Shown here piece by piece: positions 31,560 to 43,740 of a stretch of 64,000 nucleotides of DNA. The stretch comes from Ophioceras dolichostomum (lineage: Eukaryota; Ascomycota; Sordariomycetes; Magnaporthales; Ophioceraceae). The stretch covers positions 1 to 64,000 of the forward strand of contig PYST01000029.1 of the NCBI GenBank assembly GCA_003049485.1. The letters run 5' to 3'. The notes beneath the pieces are model-generated. The model saw only the letters and a program-made list of their open reading frames with translations. It did not search any database and was not told where the DNA came from. The position numbers and the translations under genes were made by a program. The stretch's first letter is position 1. Each line of letters begins with the position of its first letter.

Positions 31560-32089
31560 ATGCAGCTCACTGCCGCGCTCGCTACCCTCTTCGCCGCCGG
31601 CGCCTTCGCCGTGCCCACGGCCCCGCTCGAGGACCGCCAGGCCTACATCCCATGCTCTGGTCTCTACGCCGCCGCGCAGTGCTGTGCGACCGACGTCTTG
31701 GGCGTTGCCGACATTGACTGCGGTGTTCGTATGTCATCCCCCCTTCACTGACCTCCTCTTCTCCCCTAAGATGCTCGCTACATACTTCAGATGCTGATCG
31801 ATATATTCTTCCGCCCTCTGCCCAACTTACAGCCCAGGCCGTCCCCACCTCGGCCGACAACTTCAGCGCCATCTGCGCCTCGATCGGCCAGCGCGCCCGC
31901 TGCTGCGTCCTCCCGATCGTGAGTCTTACGTCCGCTGACTTCCGAGTCGGCCCTCCCCTGTATCTTTGTCAGACAGACCTGAGTGAGGACCCCGTCGCTA
32001 ACAATTGCTCTCCCCTCTCACCTCAACAGCTCGAGCAAGGCATCCTCTGCAACACTCCCGCCGGCGTCGTCGACACCAAGAAGGTGTAG
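31560..32089 (+). CDS. class II hydrophobin
   Basis: Exons 31560-31728, 31833-31918 and 32030-32089 give 104 aa. Hydrophobins are small secreted amphipathic proteins that coat aerial hyphae and spores. A signal peptide (MQLTAALATLFAAGAFAVP) is followed by the eight-cysteine pattern: IPC, x8, CC, x11, C, x16, C, x8, CC, x10, C, continuing NTPAGVVDTKKV. The spacings x11, x16, x8 and x10 equal those of class II hydrophobins such as HFBI; the first gap is 8 rather than 9. The two introns (gtatgt/cag and gtgagt/cag) are needed to restore x16 and x10 exactly, which confirms them. The frame is also open upstream of the ATG, but the signal peptide fixes the start. Confidence 0.95.
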
Positions 32090-32529
32090 ACTCGAACTCC
32101 CATCAAGAGTCGTGCTACGGGCCATGTCTATCCTAATGTATTTGTACTCTTGACGGCAGGCAAGGGGGATGATATTTCGATGACACCTAGGTAGCTGGGA
32201 GACGAACGGCCGCTGTAGTTGGTAGATGAGGGCGGCAATGGCGCGATCAAGGGGGGGATCCGTAGATACCCCAATTCACGGTGTCTCTGTATAGTATATA
32301 TTCCGGCTTCGCAAAGAGTGTTGAACAAAAGGCAACAATATAGTTTTCACTATTGAAAGATGAGTGGAGATGTTTCCCTCCCCTACGAATATGGGGACGT
32401 ATAACCGAGATGCGTATTGGCCAGACCTGAGCCATCTTTCACGTTCATCCAACCTATTCTCCATAGCCCATCACTCAGATCTACCTTAGAAAGGCTAATC
32501 CAATAATGAGATACCAGAAACAATAACAG
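32090..32529. other. intergenic between convergent genes
   Basis: 3' regions of the hydrophobin (+) and the GST-fold gene (-). AT-rich, no gene. Confidence 0.5.
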
Positions 32530-33752
32530 TCATGTAGCCCAGCTTGCATGCAGAGGATTCTCAAAGTCTGGGAAATACCGCACATGGATATCTTTCACGT
32601 ACGCCATCAGTTCCGGCTGTTCCTTGATCAGCTCTCTCGTGAACTCGTTCCTGTCGGGTCGTCATGAATTAGCTCTCGGACACTCACTCTTAGATCTCCT
32701 TCCCCATAGTACCAGTATAAGTACCTCCCACCTGTACAAGAAGATCCAAGAAAAAGGGGAGGAAACAGTGATCAAAGTAATTAGGAAAGTGTGGAATCAC
32801 TCACGGTTTACAAGCCAATATCCCAGAAAGGTACCCAAACACCGCAAAGTCCGCCTCGGTAGGCTCCTCGCCGCCAAGGATCCAGAACGGCTTGCCAGCA
32901 GTTACCTCTGCCTCTGCCTCAGCCTCCGCCCCCTCCTCCCCCGAGCGCTTCCTCTTCTTGCTCGCCGCCTCGAACCCTGCCCTCGCGCTATCAGCCAACG
33001 CCCCGACGGCCTCCCTCCTCAGCTTCATCAGCTCCTCGCGCGAGTGCCTCCCCGTGCCCTGGAAGTACAGCATGAGGCGCACGAAGAACGACTTGATGAA
33101 GAAGCAGGCCACGTGGCGCACGCCCCAGGGCATGTAGCTGAAGGGCCCCTCGTCTCGCATGACCTTCCCGTTCTCAAACCAGCGCTCCCATATCTTTCAG
33201 ACAAGTCAATTTTGTGAGACCCAAACGAAGGAATCATCATTGCAGCAGAGAGGATAGGGGGATATCTCGGAGAAAAAGAAAAAAAAAACTTACAAGGAAG
33301 TAGTACAGCCTCTCCTCCACCATGCTCCTAAGACAGAAATCTCGCGCTCGCTCGGCAGGCGTCAGGCCTTTGTCCAGATCCGGAAGCTTGCCCAGCGCGA
33401 CGAGCCGGGCCGTCACGAGCGCGCTGTCGCCCATCAACTCGCCGCGGCGGACGCTCACGCTACCATCCTCGCCGGCACCGTCCCCGTCTCCGTCCCCGAT
33501 AGCAGCAGCCGCAGGTGCGGTCAGATCTTCCTCGAAGCGCACGTAGGGTATCTTGGACTTGGGCGCCTCGCCCCGTGTCCCCGTGTCGGTCTCGTACGGA
33601 ACACCGCCATGCCGGAGTCGGAAGTGAAGCTTGGCGGCGAAGGAGGAGTACGAGTACGACTTGTGGGTTCTGTCCAGTGTGAAGACGGTTAGGAATGGCG
33701 ATTGTTGTGCTTTTGCGCCGTCCTCAGGTGCGGATGAGGCTTTTCCCGCCAT
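32530..33752 (-). CDS. FAXC/metaxin-like glutathione S-transferase-fold protein
   Basis: Exons 33294-33752, 32805-33193 and 32530-32650 give 322 aa with consistent phases; introns use gtaagt/aag and gtgagt/cag. The N-terminal thioredoxin-like half has LTVFTLDRTHKSYSYSSF, LHFRLRHGGVPYETDTG, RGEAPKSKIPYVRFEE and ELMGDSALV. The helical half has RSMVEERLYYFL, YFQGTGRHSREELMKLR, WILGGEEPTEADFAVFGYL and YVKDIHVRYFPDFEN. This is the layout of the failed-axon-connections (FAXC)/metaxin-like GST group found in many fungi; the biochemical role is unknown. Inserts rich in Gly/Asp (within the first half) and Glu/Ala (second half) are lineage additions. An extra small exon inside the second intron cannot be excluded. 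Confidence 0.85.
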
Positions 33753-34559
33753 GGTGAGTGTGGCCTCGTCTTAGATGTTAGAATATGGTGATGCGCCACG
33801 GAGACTCGAGGATACAATCGGTATCCTTTCAAGAGGCAAACAGCGGCGATTTCAATCAGGGCAAACCAGGTCTATATACGAAAACGTCTTGATCAAGCCC
33901 AAATCTGATGGCAAAGAAATAAAGTCGCAGGATGAAGAATTGAAGATGCGGGAATCAATTCGTCAAATGCTCATCACAGCTAACTTAACCCTTGCAGACG
34001 ATGTTTCAGCCGCAGCGCCCCGACGCACTGCGGACGATCAGCCGCTGAACCGCTAGTCAAGAACAAGGCGAATGAGGCTAGCGGAATATGAGTGGCGTCT
34101 GCTAAAAACAGACACTCGGGCTGGTGCCTCTAAAACAATACCGATTCCTCTCTATCTATGGCAAAGATAGGGATAGCTAAAGTCGGAGAGGAAGTATGTA
34201 AGGTATAGAAGGCAATCATCCCTCTCAATCACAAGAGACTGTGTGCTCTTCTATACGGAGCGGAGAATGCTCTGTAGGGATGCCATCCGACTGAAAGAGA
34301 AAACCAAAACCCCCCGAAAAAAACAAATCACCTGGCGAAGAGAAGCCATCGCCTATGAAATGCAGTATCGCAAGTTCCCAGAAGTAATAGTGATCCGTAC
34401 TTGCATCCACTCTTATCCCATCCCAACCAACACCCGTTAACAGTCGATATAACCAATAGAAAGGCTTCCCGCAATGCTATCAAAAAGCCAACAACCCCCA
34501 AAACAAAAAGAGAGATAGAGATAAAAACACCCGTAAAAGAAAACACCAGGACACACAGC
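33753..34559. other. intergenic, 0.8 kb
   Basis: Promoter of the GST-fold gene and 3' region of the PHAF1-like gene, both on the minus strand. A 93-codon frame at 33775-34056 has no coding character. Confidence 0.5.
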
Positions 34560-36641
34560 TCAGAAGACCGTTACAGCGCTCACGAACCCATTCCTAAGCA
34601 CCTCAAACACCAAACCGGGGAAGCCGTACAGCGTCGTGGTCGAGTTCTCGCTCCCGTCGACCTTCTTCCCCTTGCCCCCCAGTGCACCCGCCCCAGCAGC
34701 GGCACCACCACCACCACTAGCCCCAGCAGCGCTCGTTCCAGCACCACCACCAAATGCACCACCAGTGTCGCCCTCCCATCCACCAAGCAGCTCGATACTG
34801 CTCCCGGGACTATCGCCCCACCCCCTGTTCAGCACCATCCCCCTCTGCTGCTTCTTCGCCTCCGCCTCGGACGCATACGTCGGCTTCCACTCCTCCCTCA
34901 GCCTCTCCTCCGTCTCGGCCCACGGCGTCTCCGAGTTGCACGGTTTGACCGGGGCCGGGGCCGCTGTAGTACCACCAGCAGTAGTGCCGGTGCCACCCAG
35001 ATACGCGATCTCCCACCTACACCTCCTGTGCCGGTTAAACGGATACGAACCCGGCACGTTCCCATGGAGAATGACCTTGGTGGCCACCAGCCTGTCCGCC
35101 GACCAGCACACCAGCTTCTCGGGCGGCGTGTCAGCCGGGTGCTGCTCCCCGGCCTGCTGGCGTTTCAGTACGGTGGGTGCCAGCCGAGACGCCGCCGTGG
35201 GCGTGGAGATGAGCACGTCGAAGCCGAGATAGAAGTAGTTCCAGAAGCACTCGCCCGTCATGCCGCCGGCGCCGCCGGCGGTGCCGCCGCCCGCGAAGTC
35301 GTCCTCGACCGCCTCGTCGCCGTCCTCGTCGCCGTCGCCATCGTCGTCGCCGTCCTCGTCCGATGCGGTGTTAGACAGGTCCGTGTCCGTGAGGTCGTCG
35401 CCTATCGCGCCCATGTTAAAGGCGCCGCCGGCGCCGCCACCACTGGATCCAGCCCCGCCTGGACGGAGGTCGTTAGGGTCTGGCCGACGCGTTCGGGAAC
35501 TGCTCGCGGCGCGCGCACGGTGGATGTACATGCGCTGGTCGTTCTTGCGGTATATCGCGTCGGGGGCACCTAGCTCCGCCACCAGGTCCTGCGGGGTCGT
35601 GTCGCCGAGACGGATCCAAAAGCAGTTCGAGGCGGACCACTTCCGGAACAGCTGCAGGTTGCCGCCGCCGTGGATGCGCACGAGCGACACCTCGTCCGGG
35701 CTAGTCTCTGCACGAGCTCCGACTCCGACTCCGCCACTTCCTCCACCACCACCACCAGCGCTGTTGCCGCTGCCGCTGCCACCACCGCCGCCGCCGCCGC
35801 TCTCGGACGCAGCGGCAGCGGCGGCCGCCGCCTTGGCGGCTAATGGCGCGAACGTCTTCACGCTGGGCAGCACCTCGGTCCAGAGCGTCTCGCGGGCCTG
35901 CGCCCACGAGTCGCCGCTGAAGACGGCCATCGACGTGGCCACCTGCGAGCCGTTGTGCGACAGCAGCGACATGACGTCCTTGCTCGGCGAGTACGCGGAC
36001 CGGGACATAGGGAACGTGAAGGCGCAGCCGGGATAAGACAGAACGTAAGTGCCTTCATCCTTGTTGCCGCCGCCGCCTCCGCTTCCGCCTCCGCTGCTGT
36101 TCCCGTCCCCTCCGCCTACGAACTCGCCGTCGTACGTCGGGCCCAGGAATCTGTTATAGATGTGCTTGAACGTCGGACCGGTGGGTGGTGTCGTTGCGGA
36201 TGATGGATCGGTCGTTGAGGCTGACGGCGCGGGCGGCTTGAAGAGGTCGCGCTCGTTGCTCTGCTCTTTGAACGTGATGTGGTTCTTGGTGAAGTCGAGC
36301 ACCTCGATTAGCCGTAGCCGTTGCTCGGGCCCGTCGAACCGGAGGCGGACGCCGTTGGAGGGCAGGTTGACGATCACGGGCTCCTTAATCGGCTCGGACG
36401 AGGAGTAGATCACGTCGAGCTTCGGGAAACGCTGCGGCTCTGCCTTCAGCCTGGTGAGGATGTCGTGGAGGGACGCGCCTAGGACTGCACATGGACAAAG
36501 AAGGAGAGGGGAAGACGACAGCAAAATGATTAGCTATCCCTTCTCTTGTACGACGACGACGACGAGAAGAAAAGCCGAATGAGACGTACCTAGAAAGCCC
36601 AGGGCCTGCCCGGGATACAGCTGAGCCGTGAAGAGCGACAT
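34560..36641 (-). CDS. PHAF1/UPF0183 (C16orf70-like) family protein
   Basis: Exons 36590-36641 and 34560-36484 give 658 aa, against about 420 for the human protein. Human PHAF1 binds phagophores in autophagy; the fungal role is less studied. The start MSLFTAQLYPGQALGFL continues into VLGASLHDILTRLK, then LDVIYSSSEPIKEPVIVNLP, GVRLRFDGPEQRLRLIEVLDF, YPGCAFTFPM and near the C terminus TTTLYGFPGLVFEVLRNGFV. Extra length comes from Gly/Ser inserts (about 35710-35830), an Asp/Glu/Gly stretch (about 35270-35370) and a Gly/Ala insert (about 34680-34770). The intron is gtacgt to gtgcag; a second acceptor (ctag) 6 nt downstream keeps the frame and would remove two residues. The gene is divergent from the kinesin gene. 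Confidence 0.88.
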
Positions 36642-37534
36642 TGTGGGAGGCGATTGTTGGTGTGCTCGGTCCGTTTCGCCGTTGCGGACCGGCCAGCTAG
36701 CTCTCAATGCGGGGAACTAATGACTGTGCGTTTGGCCTCGTTGGCGACGTCGAGAGGACTGAAGCGCCTTATGGAGTGATAAAGCAGAAAGAAATAGAGA
36801 AATCCATTCGATTCGATTTGGAAATCTGTCTTGTTGGCCACTGTTTCGTCATCTGTGACGCCCGCAACCAGTGAGCGTCGAAGCTTCCTCGTGATGACGA
36901 GGAGGAGGCAGGCAGGTCCAGACCGATGCGAGTGTGAGCAACAACCTCCGGCAAACGAGGGGCACTGCAAGCAGGGGGGGACGTCATTTGGAAAGGAACC
37001 ACAGCAGCGGCAGCTGATCACTAGCCCAGGTGGCCCCTGCAGGGACCACGGTCGGCAGGCAATCGAGCGGGTTGCCATGCCAACCCCTGACAACCAGGAA
37101 CCCTGCTCATTGGCGCTTCCTTCCCCCACAGCGCCGATTGATCCGTACGACAGGCTCGGAAAACAAAGTCAACAACGCAAAGCACACGGCGAGCTTCACC
37201 GAAACCCCCCAAAAGCACCCACTGTGAAAGTTTCCAGAGCTGTTTCGATACTCTCGTGGGACAAAGCCAAATATAATATTGCATAGCCTCGCGCGCGCAT
37301 ACTTTTTGGGTTGTTCTTGGTAGAGTTTTCCCGTAATATTTTCGCGACGATTCAACCACGACGGGCGCGACGGTTACCACCATCATCACCGCCGTCGCCA
37401 TCACTCATCATCAACAATCACGGCCACCCGCCACCATATCTCACCCCGTATATCCATACCAGCCTGACACGCAGTAAGGCGCTCAACAAGGGCTAGCCCG
37501 ACTGACCGCATCGTCATCGGCGCTTCGGATTCAA
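36642..37534. other. divergent promoter region of PHAF1-like and kinesin-5 genes
   Basis: 0.9 kb serving both promoters. Frames at 36831-37286 and 37021-37404 are not supported by motif or codon use. Confidence 0.5.
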
Positions 37535-40500
37535 ATGAGCTCCTTTCGGGAGTCAACAAGGAGGGGGCCCGGCGCGGCCTCCTCCTCCTCCTCCCACGCG
37601 TCAAGATCCGGAGCCATCGGCCGCTCGAGCGTTCGGCCAGGCGTGCGCGCCTCGGCAGTGACGGCCAAGAACCTACGGCTCGCGTCTTCTTCTGCGGCGG
37701 CGATGGCGGCGGCGTCGCGCATCGACCGGACCCGGGGCGCCGCGTCGCCGGCCGAGTCGACAGTCTCGGCGGGCACCAAGCGCAAGGAGCGCGACTACGA
37801 GTCGGACGCGGGGACCTGCGGCGGCGAGGAGACCAACATTAATGTTGTGGTCAGGTGCCGGGGCAGAAACGACCGCGAGGTGAAGGAGAACAGCGCCGTT
37901 GTCGTCTCGACTGAGGGGGTCAAGGGCAACGTGGTCGATCTCTCCATGGGCCCCAGCGCGCTTAGCAACAAGATGTACAGCTTCGATCGCGTCTTTTCGT
38001 CCGCGGCGGACCAGAGCATGATTTTTGATGATGTCGTGAAGCCTATACTAGACGAGGTGCGTTTCGAGTTGGCTTGCATGGTTGCCTGACCCTCACAAGA
38101 CCCTTCAACTGTCCTAAACTCTCTTGCTAACGAACATCACTATGCGCTTGCCTCCTCTTGCCTCTTGCGCCATAGATGCTGTCTGGCTACAACTGCACCA
38201 TCTTCGCCTACGGGCAGACGGGCACAGGCAAAACGTACACGATGACAGGCGACATGACCGAGACGATGGGCCTGCTGTCGGAAGCCGCCGGCATCATCCC
38301 CAGGGTGCTGCAGTCGCTGTTCAACAAGCTCGAGATCGACGACTCGGACAACTGCGTGCGGTGCTCGTTCATCGAGCTGTATAACGAAGAGCTGCGCGAC
38401 CTGCTCTCGGCCGACGACAGCGCCAAGCTCAAGATCTACGACGACAACTCGCGCAAGGGCCACTCGACCACGGTGGTGCAGGGCGTCGAGGAGAGGCACA
38501 TCACCAGCGCAGCTGCGGGCATCGCACGGCTCCAGGAAGGCAGTGTGCGGCGGCAGGTGGCGGCCACTAAGTGCAACGACCTCAGCAGCCGCAGCCACAC
38601 CGTCTTCACCATCACCGTGTACATCAAGAAGCCCGGCGAGAACGGCGAGGACTACGTCAGCGCCGGCAAGCTCAACCTGGTCGACCTGGCCGGCAGCGAG
38701 AACATCCAGCGGTCCGGCGCCGAGAACAAGCGCGCGGCCGAGGCCGGCCTGATCAACAAGAGCCTGCTGACCCTCGGCCGCGTCATCAACGCCCTGGTCG
38801 ACCGAAGCAGCCACATCCCGTACCGCGAGTCCAAGCTCACGCGCCTGCTGCAGGACTCGCTGGGCGGACGCACCAAGACGTGCATCATCGCGACCATCTC
38901 GCCAGCCAAGAGCAACCTGGAGGAGACCATCTCCACGCTCGACTACGCCTTCCGCGCCAAGAACATCCGCAACAAGCCGCAGATCAACGCCATCATGAGC
39001 AAGAAGACGCTGCTGCGAGAGTTCACGGCCGAGATCGAGAAGCTACGGGGCGAGCTGGTGGCGACCCGCCAGCGCAACGGCGTGTACCTGTCCAACGAGG
39101 CGTACGAGGAGATCACGGTCCAGAACGAGTCGCGCCGCATCCTCAGCGAGGAGCAGGCGGCCAAGATCGAGACCATCGAGACCAACCTGCGCAACAAGGT
39201 GCAGGAGCTGTTCGACATCACGTCGAGCTTCATGGGGCTGAAGAAGGAGCACGAGGGCACCCGCGCCCAGCTCGACGACACGAAGGAGGTGCTCGACCAG
39301 ACCGAGCTCGTGCTGGCCGCCACGCGCAAGACCCTCGCGGACGAGACGCATCTCCGCAAGGCCCACCAGGAGACGGAGCGCAAGCTGACGGCCCTGGGCG
39401 GCGAGCTCATCGGCACGCTCCACCGGACCGTGGGCGACGTCGGCGGGCTGCGGGCCAAGAACAAGCGCAAGTCGGACCTGCAGGCGGTCAACCGCGGCGT
39501 GTGGGCGTCGTCGCGGGACCAGGTCTCGAGCGTGACGTCCCTGGTCGAGAGCCGCATCCACGACCTCAAGCGGGACCAGGACGCGCACATCTCGACCGTG
39601 TCGTCGCGCATGCAGGCGTTCGTCGAGGGCGAGCTGCGCAAGCTGGGCGAGACGCAGGCGTTCCTGGACGACAACCTCGCGCAGTTCGCAGCGTCCAAGC
39701 AGGAGCTGCTGGACCAGAGGCACGACGCCCGGGCCGAGATGGACGGCGTGCTGGAGGAGATCAAGACGGTGCGCGACAGCGTCAAGTCGCGCGTCGGCGA
39801 GTCGCTGCAAGCCATCGCGGCCGCAGCCGAGCGCATCGCCGAGGACGTGCTGAGCGAGCTGGGCCTGTTCCACAGCCAGCTGCACGCCTCGTACAGCGCC
39901 CTGGGCAAGGACCTCAAGGCCACGTTCGAGGACCTCTCCAGGGGGCTCGCGTCGCAGCGCGGCGAGTCGGACCGCCTGCGCCGCCAGCTCGAGGGCGCGG
40001 GCGAGGCGCTGATCCAGGCGAACGCGGCCGCGTCGGCGCGCATCGCCGAGATGGTCGCCGAGGAGCGCAGGCAGGCCGCCGAGGAGCGGAGGCAGCTCCT
40101 GGCCAAGATCGGGAGCCTGATCAACGGCCAGGCCGAGGCCCAGGACAGCCGTCTTGCTGATCGAGCTGCGATGTTGAACCAGGCCGTGCTGGAGTCGACC
40201 AAGCAGTTCGAGGGCAGCGTCGTGCAGTACTCAGAAAGTATGGATTCGTGGGCCGAGAAGGAGGATGGTCTGGTTGAGGACATCGGCAAGTCCCGCGACG
40301 GTATGAAGGCAAAGCTCAAGGAAGATTGGAATGTTAGTTACTTTTCCCCTTTTTCCTTTTCCCCTACTACCTCAAAAAGCCACCATGCCACATATCCTTT
40401 CCTCGTCATTCCCAGCTAGTTGACTAACCCAACGATAACCTTCTTCCCAGACCGCAAACCAGCACAGCACCTCAATCCAAACAACAACCAAGTCCGTCCA

Positions 40501-41464
40501 CGCCTCGACCGTCCGCGTCGTAGACGAGCAAATGCGCGACCTCGACGTCCAGATGCAAGACCTCGACGCCTTCGTCGCCCGCGCCCGCGCCCAGAACGCG
40601 AGCCACCTCGCGCAGCACGCCGAGTCGGTATCGCGCCTCTCCCAGACCGTCGGCGCGTGTCTGTCCGAGTCGGCTTCCCGCTCGCAGGACGCCGCCGACC
40701 GCGCCCGCATGCTCGGCGAAGACGTCGAAGGCCTCGCCTCGTCCCTGCGGCGCGACGCGCTCGACGCGCTCGACGAGGCCGTGTGTGCGCCGCTCGCCCG
40801 CCTGCGCCGCGACGTCGCATCCAGCGCCCTGCGCGAGTACCTGCCGACGGGGGACACGCCTGAGAAGACGACCTATGTCTTCCCTACCGAGCTGCCGCGC
40901 ACCGAGGCCTCTAACAGTCCATCATACGGAGCTTCGCACGATCCCCTGCAGATCTTCCCGTCGCACTCGGCCTCAACGCCCTCTAGACCCTCTGCTGCTC
41001 CTCCACCACCCGCAGTGTTCAGCGACAACGACCACCATCACCACCACCACCACACCAAGTCCCCCCGCCCCACAACCTCCTCTGCTGCAAACAACCTCTC
41101 CATGTCCCTCCGCGAAGTGAACCCCAACCTCACCACCTCAGCCATCCACTTCAACCCGTCCGCCAGCACCATGTCGACCATGTCTCTGCACCCCGCGTCC
41201 GGCGTCAACGACGACAAAGACGCGAACCACACCATGCCCATCTTCCGGCGGAGCGCGCGCGCCAAGGCTGGCGCCGGTGGGAAAGTTGGCGGTGTCGCCG
41301 GGGTGGTCGGTACCACTTCTACTGCTGCTGGGACTACTGCGTCGTCCAAGATCAGCGCCGTCCTGCTCGGCGGCGTCGCGAGCGCGGGCGCGGAGAACCT
41401 CCCGCCTGCGCCGCATGCGTTTGGGCAGAGCCTTTCGAGGAGGAAGAGTCCTAGGCTGCACTGA
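37535..41464 (+). CDS. bimC: kinesin-5 (BimC/Eg5) spindle motor
   Basis: Exons 37535-38056, 38176-40332 and 40451-41464 give 1230 aa, a normal length for fungal kinesin-5. The tetrameric motor slides antiparallel spindle microtubules to build a bipolar spindle. The motor domain follows a disordered Ser/Arg-rich start of about 95 residues: NINVVVRCRGRN, P-loop GQTGTGKT (187-194), switch I NDLSSRSH (308-315), switch II DLAGSE (344-349), and YAFRAKNIRNKPQIN at the neck. Long coiled coils follow (EFTAEIEKLRGELVATRQRN onward to about residue 950). The tail has SLREVNPN and a basic end (RRKSPRL), in the place of the BimC box. Introns gtgcgt/tag and gttagt/cag are phase 0. Convergent with the Kin4 kinase gene. 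Confidence 0.95.
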
Positions 41465-43740
41465 GCGAGCGAGCGAGGTGGCGTTTTTGACTGCCAGACT
41501 GTTTAGCAGTGAAGAGTGTGTTTGTTGCCTTGCTTGTTTCTGTTCTGCAAAGTCGAGCGCGTCATGTATATACATCTACCCACCTACCTATCTGGCTTGG
41601 TGTTGAAGTCCCAAGCTTCGGGCTACGGATCGGAGTCTGGTCTGACGGAAGGGACTTTTAGAGAAGAAAGGTTGGGGGAGTTTGGGCTATCCTTTTTTGT
41701 CCAGAGGCGGGCGGTTCTCGTTCATGGGGATTTTTTTTTCCCTTCCGAATTCCTCGGTTGGATTGTTTGTCTCATGGTTCATAGGTCACCTTCGCTTGGC
41801 CCTGCCAGCCTAGCAGGCCTGCTCGGTGTTTAGGTAGCTGCTGCTGCTCTCCTCGCGTCGCAGAGATGGCATCTTCCGTTAATGATTGGATTATTATGTC
41901 TGGTTAGGGAAAGGAAAGGAAGGAGGGGGAGGCAAGGCCTTTGTGTGTTTTTGTTTAGTATTACTCATGTTCTTCTGTTGGTCTGTCCGCAAAAATGCAT
42001 TCATCATTCATAGTTCTACGCGCCGTCTCGAGAGCTTGGTTTTTTGCGACTAGATTTGCTGTAGCTGTACCGTATAATACCCGTTCCGTAATTCAAGAAA
42101 TGGAACCGAGCCTTGATTAATGGAGCCGCCTTTTCGAAGCACCATCATTGGTGGAGTGCTCGTCGTCCTTCCGTACCTATGTTCACTGCAGTTGGGTGGT
42201 TAGGTGGCAGGGCAGCAGGTCAGTCTGTATACTGGGATAGGGTTGAAGAAGCCCTTACGAGTGCGTCTGAATTACCTACATCAGGAGAACAAGCCGGACT
42301 TCACATCCCAAATTCACACTCCTCATCGAAAATCACTCACAAGGTGTTTCTAATAATTTTAAGTATTCCGGCGAAACGAAGACATCGCTGTTTAAGGGGT
42401 GCAAGGGGAAGATCCAGAACTTTCCTTCTTTTCCCCCTGAGTTGATGAAAACCATTTTGATCAGCCAACCAAGTCAAGAGCCAGAAGTTTATCCCCGCCA
42501 TGCCTCTATCTACGACACGACGAGCTAGTACAAAGATCCCCCCGGACGAAACGAGACGCCATGACGCAACTCTTGATCCTCCACAGTAGACTGATGGTCT
42601 TAGAGTAGGTAGGTACGGTAGGTAAAGAGGTAGGTTAGTGTCGAGAGGAAGCCAAAGTGGTTTGTTTGTCAACGATGAGGTTCACCAACTCCATACTGAT
42701 CTATTCTTTCACACCAGCAAGTTCAACGCGAGGAAGCAAAGAGGTACCCAGGTAGGTAGGTACCTAGGTAGGTTACCAAGCCAAGACAACGCTTCGAGTG
42801 GAAAGCCTGAAGATGAATTCGAGAATTAGGAATAGGTTTGGTGTTGTTGATTGGTATCAAAAAAAGGACATTTGAATTTCTCAACAACAGGTACAGGGAG
42901 ATAGTTGGTTACCTAGGAAGGCCGTAGGTAGGTAGGTAGACAGACGATGATGACACTGGAAAAACACAAAAATCCTTCCTGCTTTCGAAAAAGACCGCAA
43001 CCACGACGACGACGACGACGACAATGATGATGACGTTGCTGCTGCCGGCCCAACAAACCCGACAGACAGACAGACAGCTAGGATCTCTCTAACGTCTCTC
43101 TCAAAAACACGCTCAACAGCGGCTACAGACACTAAAGTTAAGATAAGGTAAGGTACCGGGTTCGGTGAGTTAAAAGGTAGATAGAGGTAGGTAAGGTGGG
43201 TAGGAAGAAGGTAAGGCAACGCAGCAGGAAAGTTAGTAGAGAGGTGAAAGGGTGGTAGGTAGTGACAGCTTTAGAAACAGAAAGTGTTCGCCGCCTGACG
43301 CAGCTTCAGCTTCAGCATGAGGGGGGGAAAAGAGCAGCAGAAACAAGAAATGGGAGTATTATGATCATCGAGGGTTTTGTCGCCTCCTTTTGCTTATCTC
43401 CCCTCTTCCTTCCCTCTTTTCTCCTTTTCTTTAACCTCCTCTCTTCCACCTCTTTTTCTCTTTGCAGATAGATAGGTAGGTAGGTTTCAACACAAAAGCA
43501 TCATGAAAAACAAGCAAACTCCTGCTCCGTCTTGTCGCCATCTCCCTCGCAGAAGCACAACGCAAAAAACCAACGCGATTATCTCTATCATGAGTTAGGG
43601 TAGGTAAGTTGGAAAAGGTGAGGTAGTGCAGAGTTTGGGAGGTAAGTGGGGTGATTAGGAAGGAGGCAAAGAGAGTAAGCGAGGTGGGTACACCATCATC
43701 AAAGCCAGCTCTTGGTAGGAAGAAGCCAGGCTTGCGGGGA
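41465..43740. other. convergent intergenic region rich in TAGG/CCTA runs
   Basis: 2.3 kb between the 3' ends of kinesin-5 and Kin4. GTAG-type runs occur at about 42605-42640, 42750-42775, 42925-42942, 43185-43205, 43466-43482 and 43595-43650; the one at 42750-42775 is partly palindromic around ggtacc. A GAC trinucleotide run is near 43001-43025. No gene. Confidence 0.5.

Noticed and set aside
34401..35573. 390-codon + strand frame opposite the PHAF1-like gene
   Set aside because: Antisense shadow; the PHAF1 frame carries the conserved segments.
38571..40160. 529-codon frame inside the kinesin-5 gene
   Set aside because: Shadow frame with Arg/Gly/Ala-only composition; the kinesin frame has all motor motifs.
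42605..43650. Interstitial telomere
   Set aside because: Unit is TAGG/GTAG, not TTAGGG, and runs are short and scattered.
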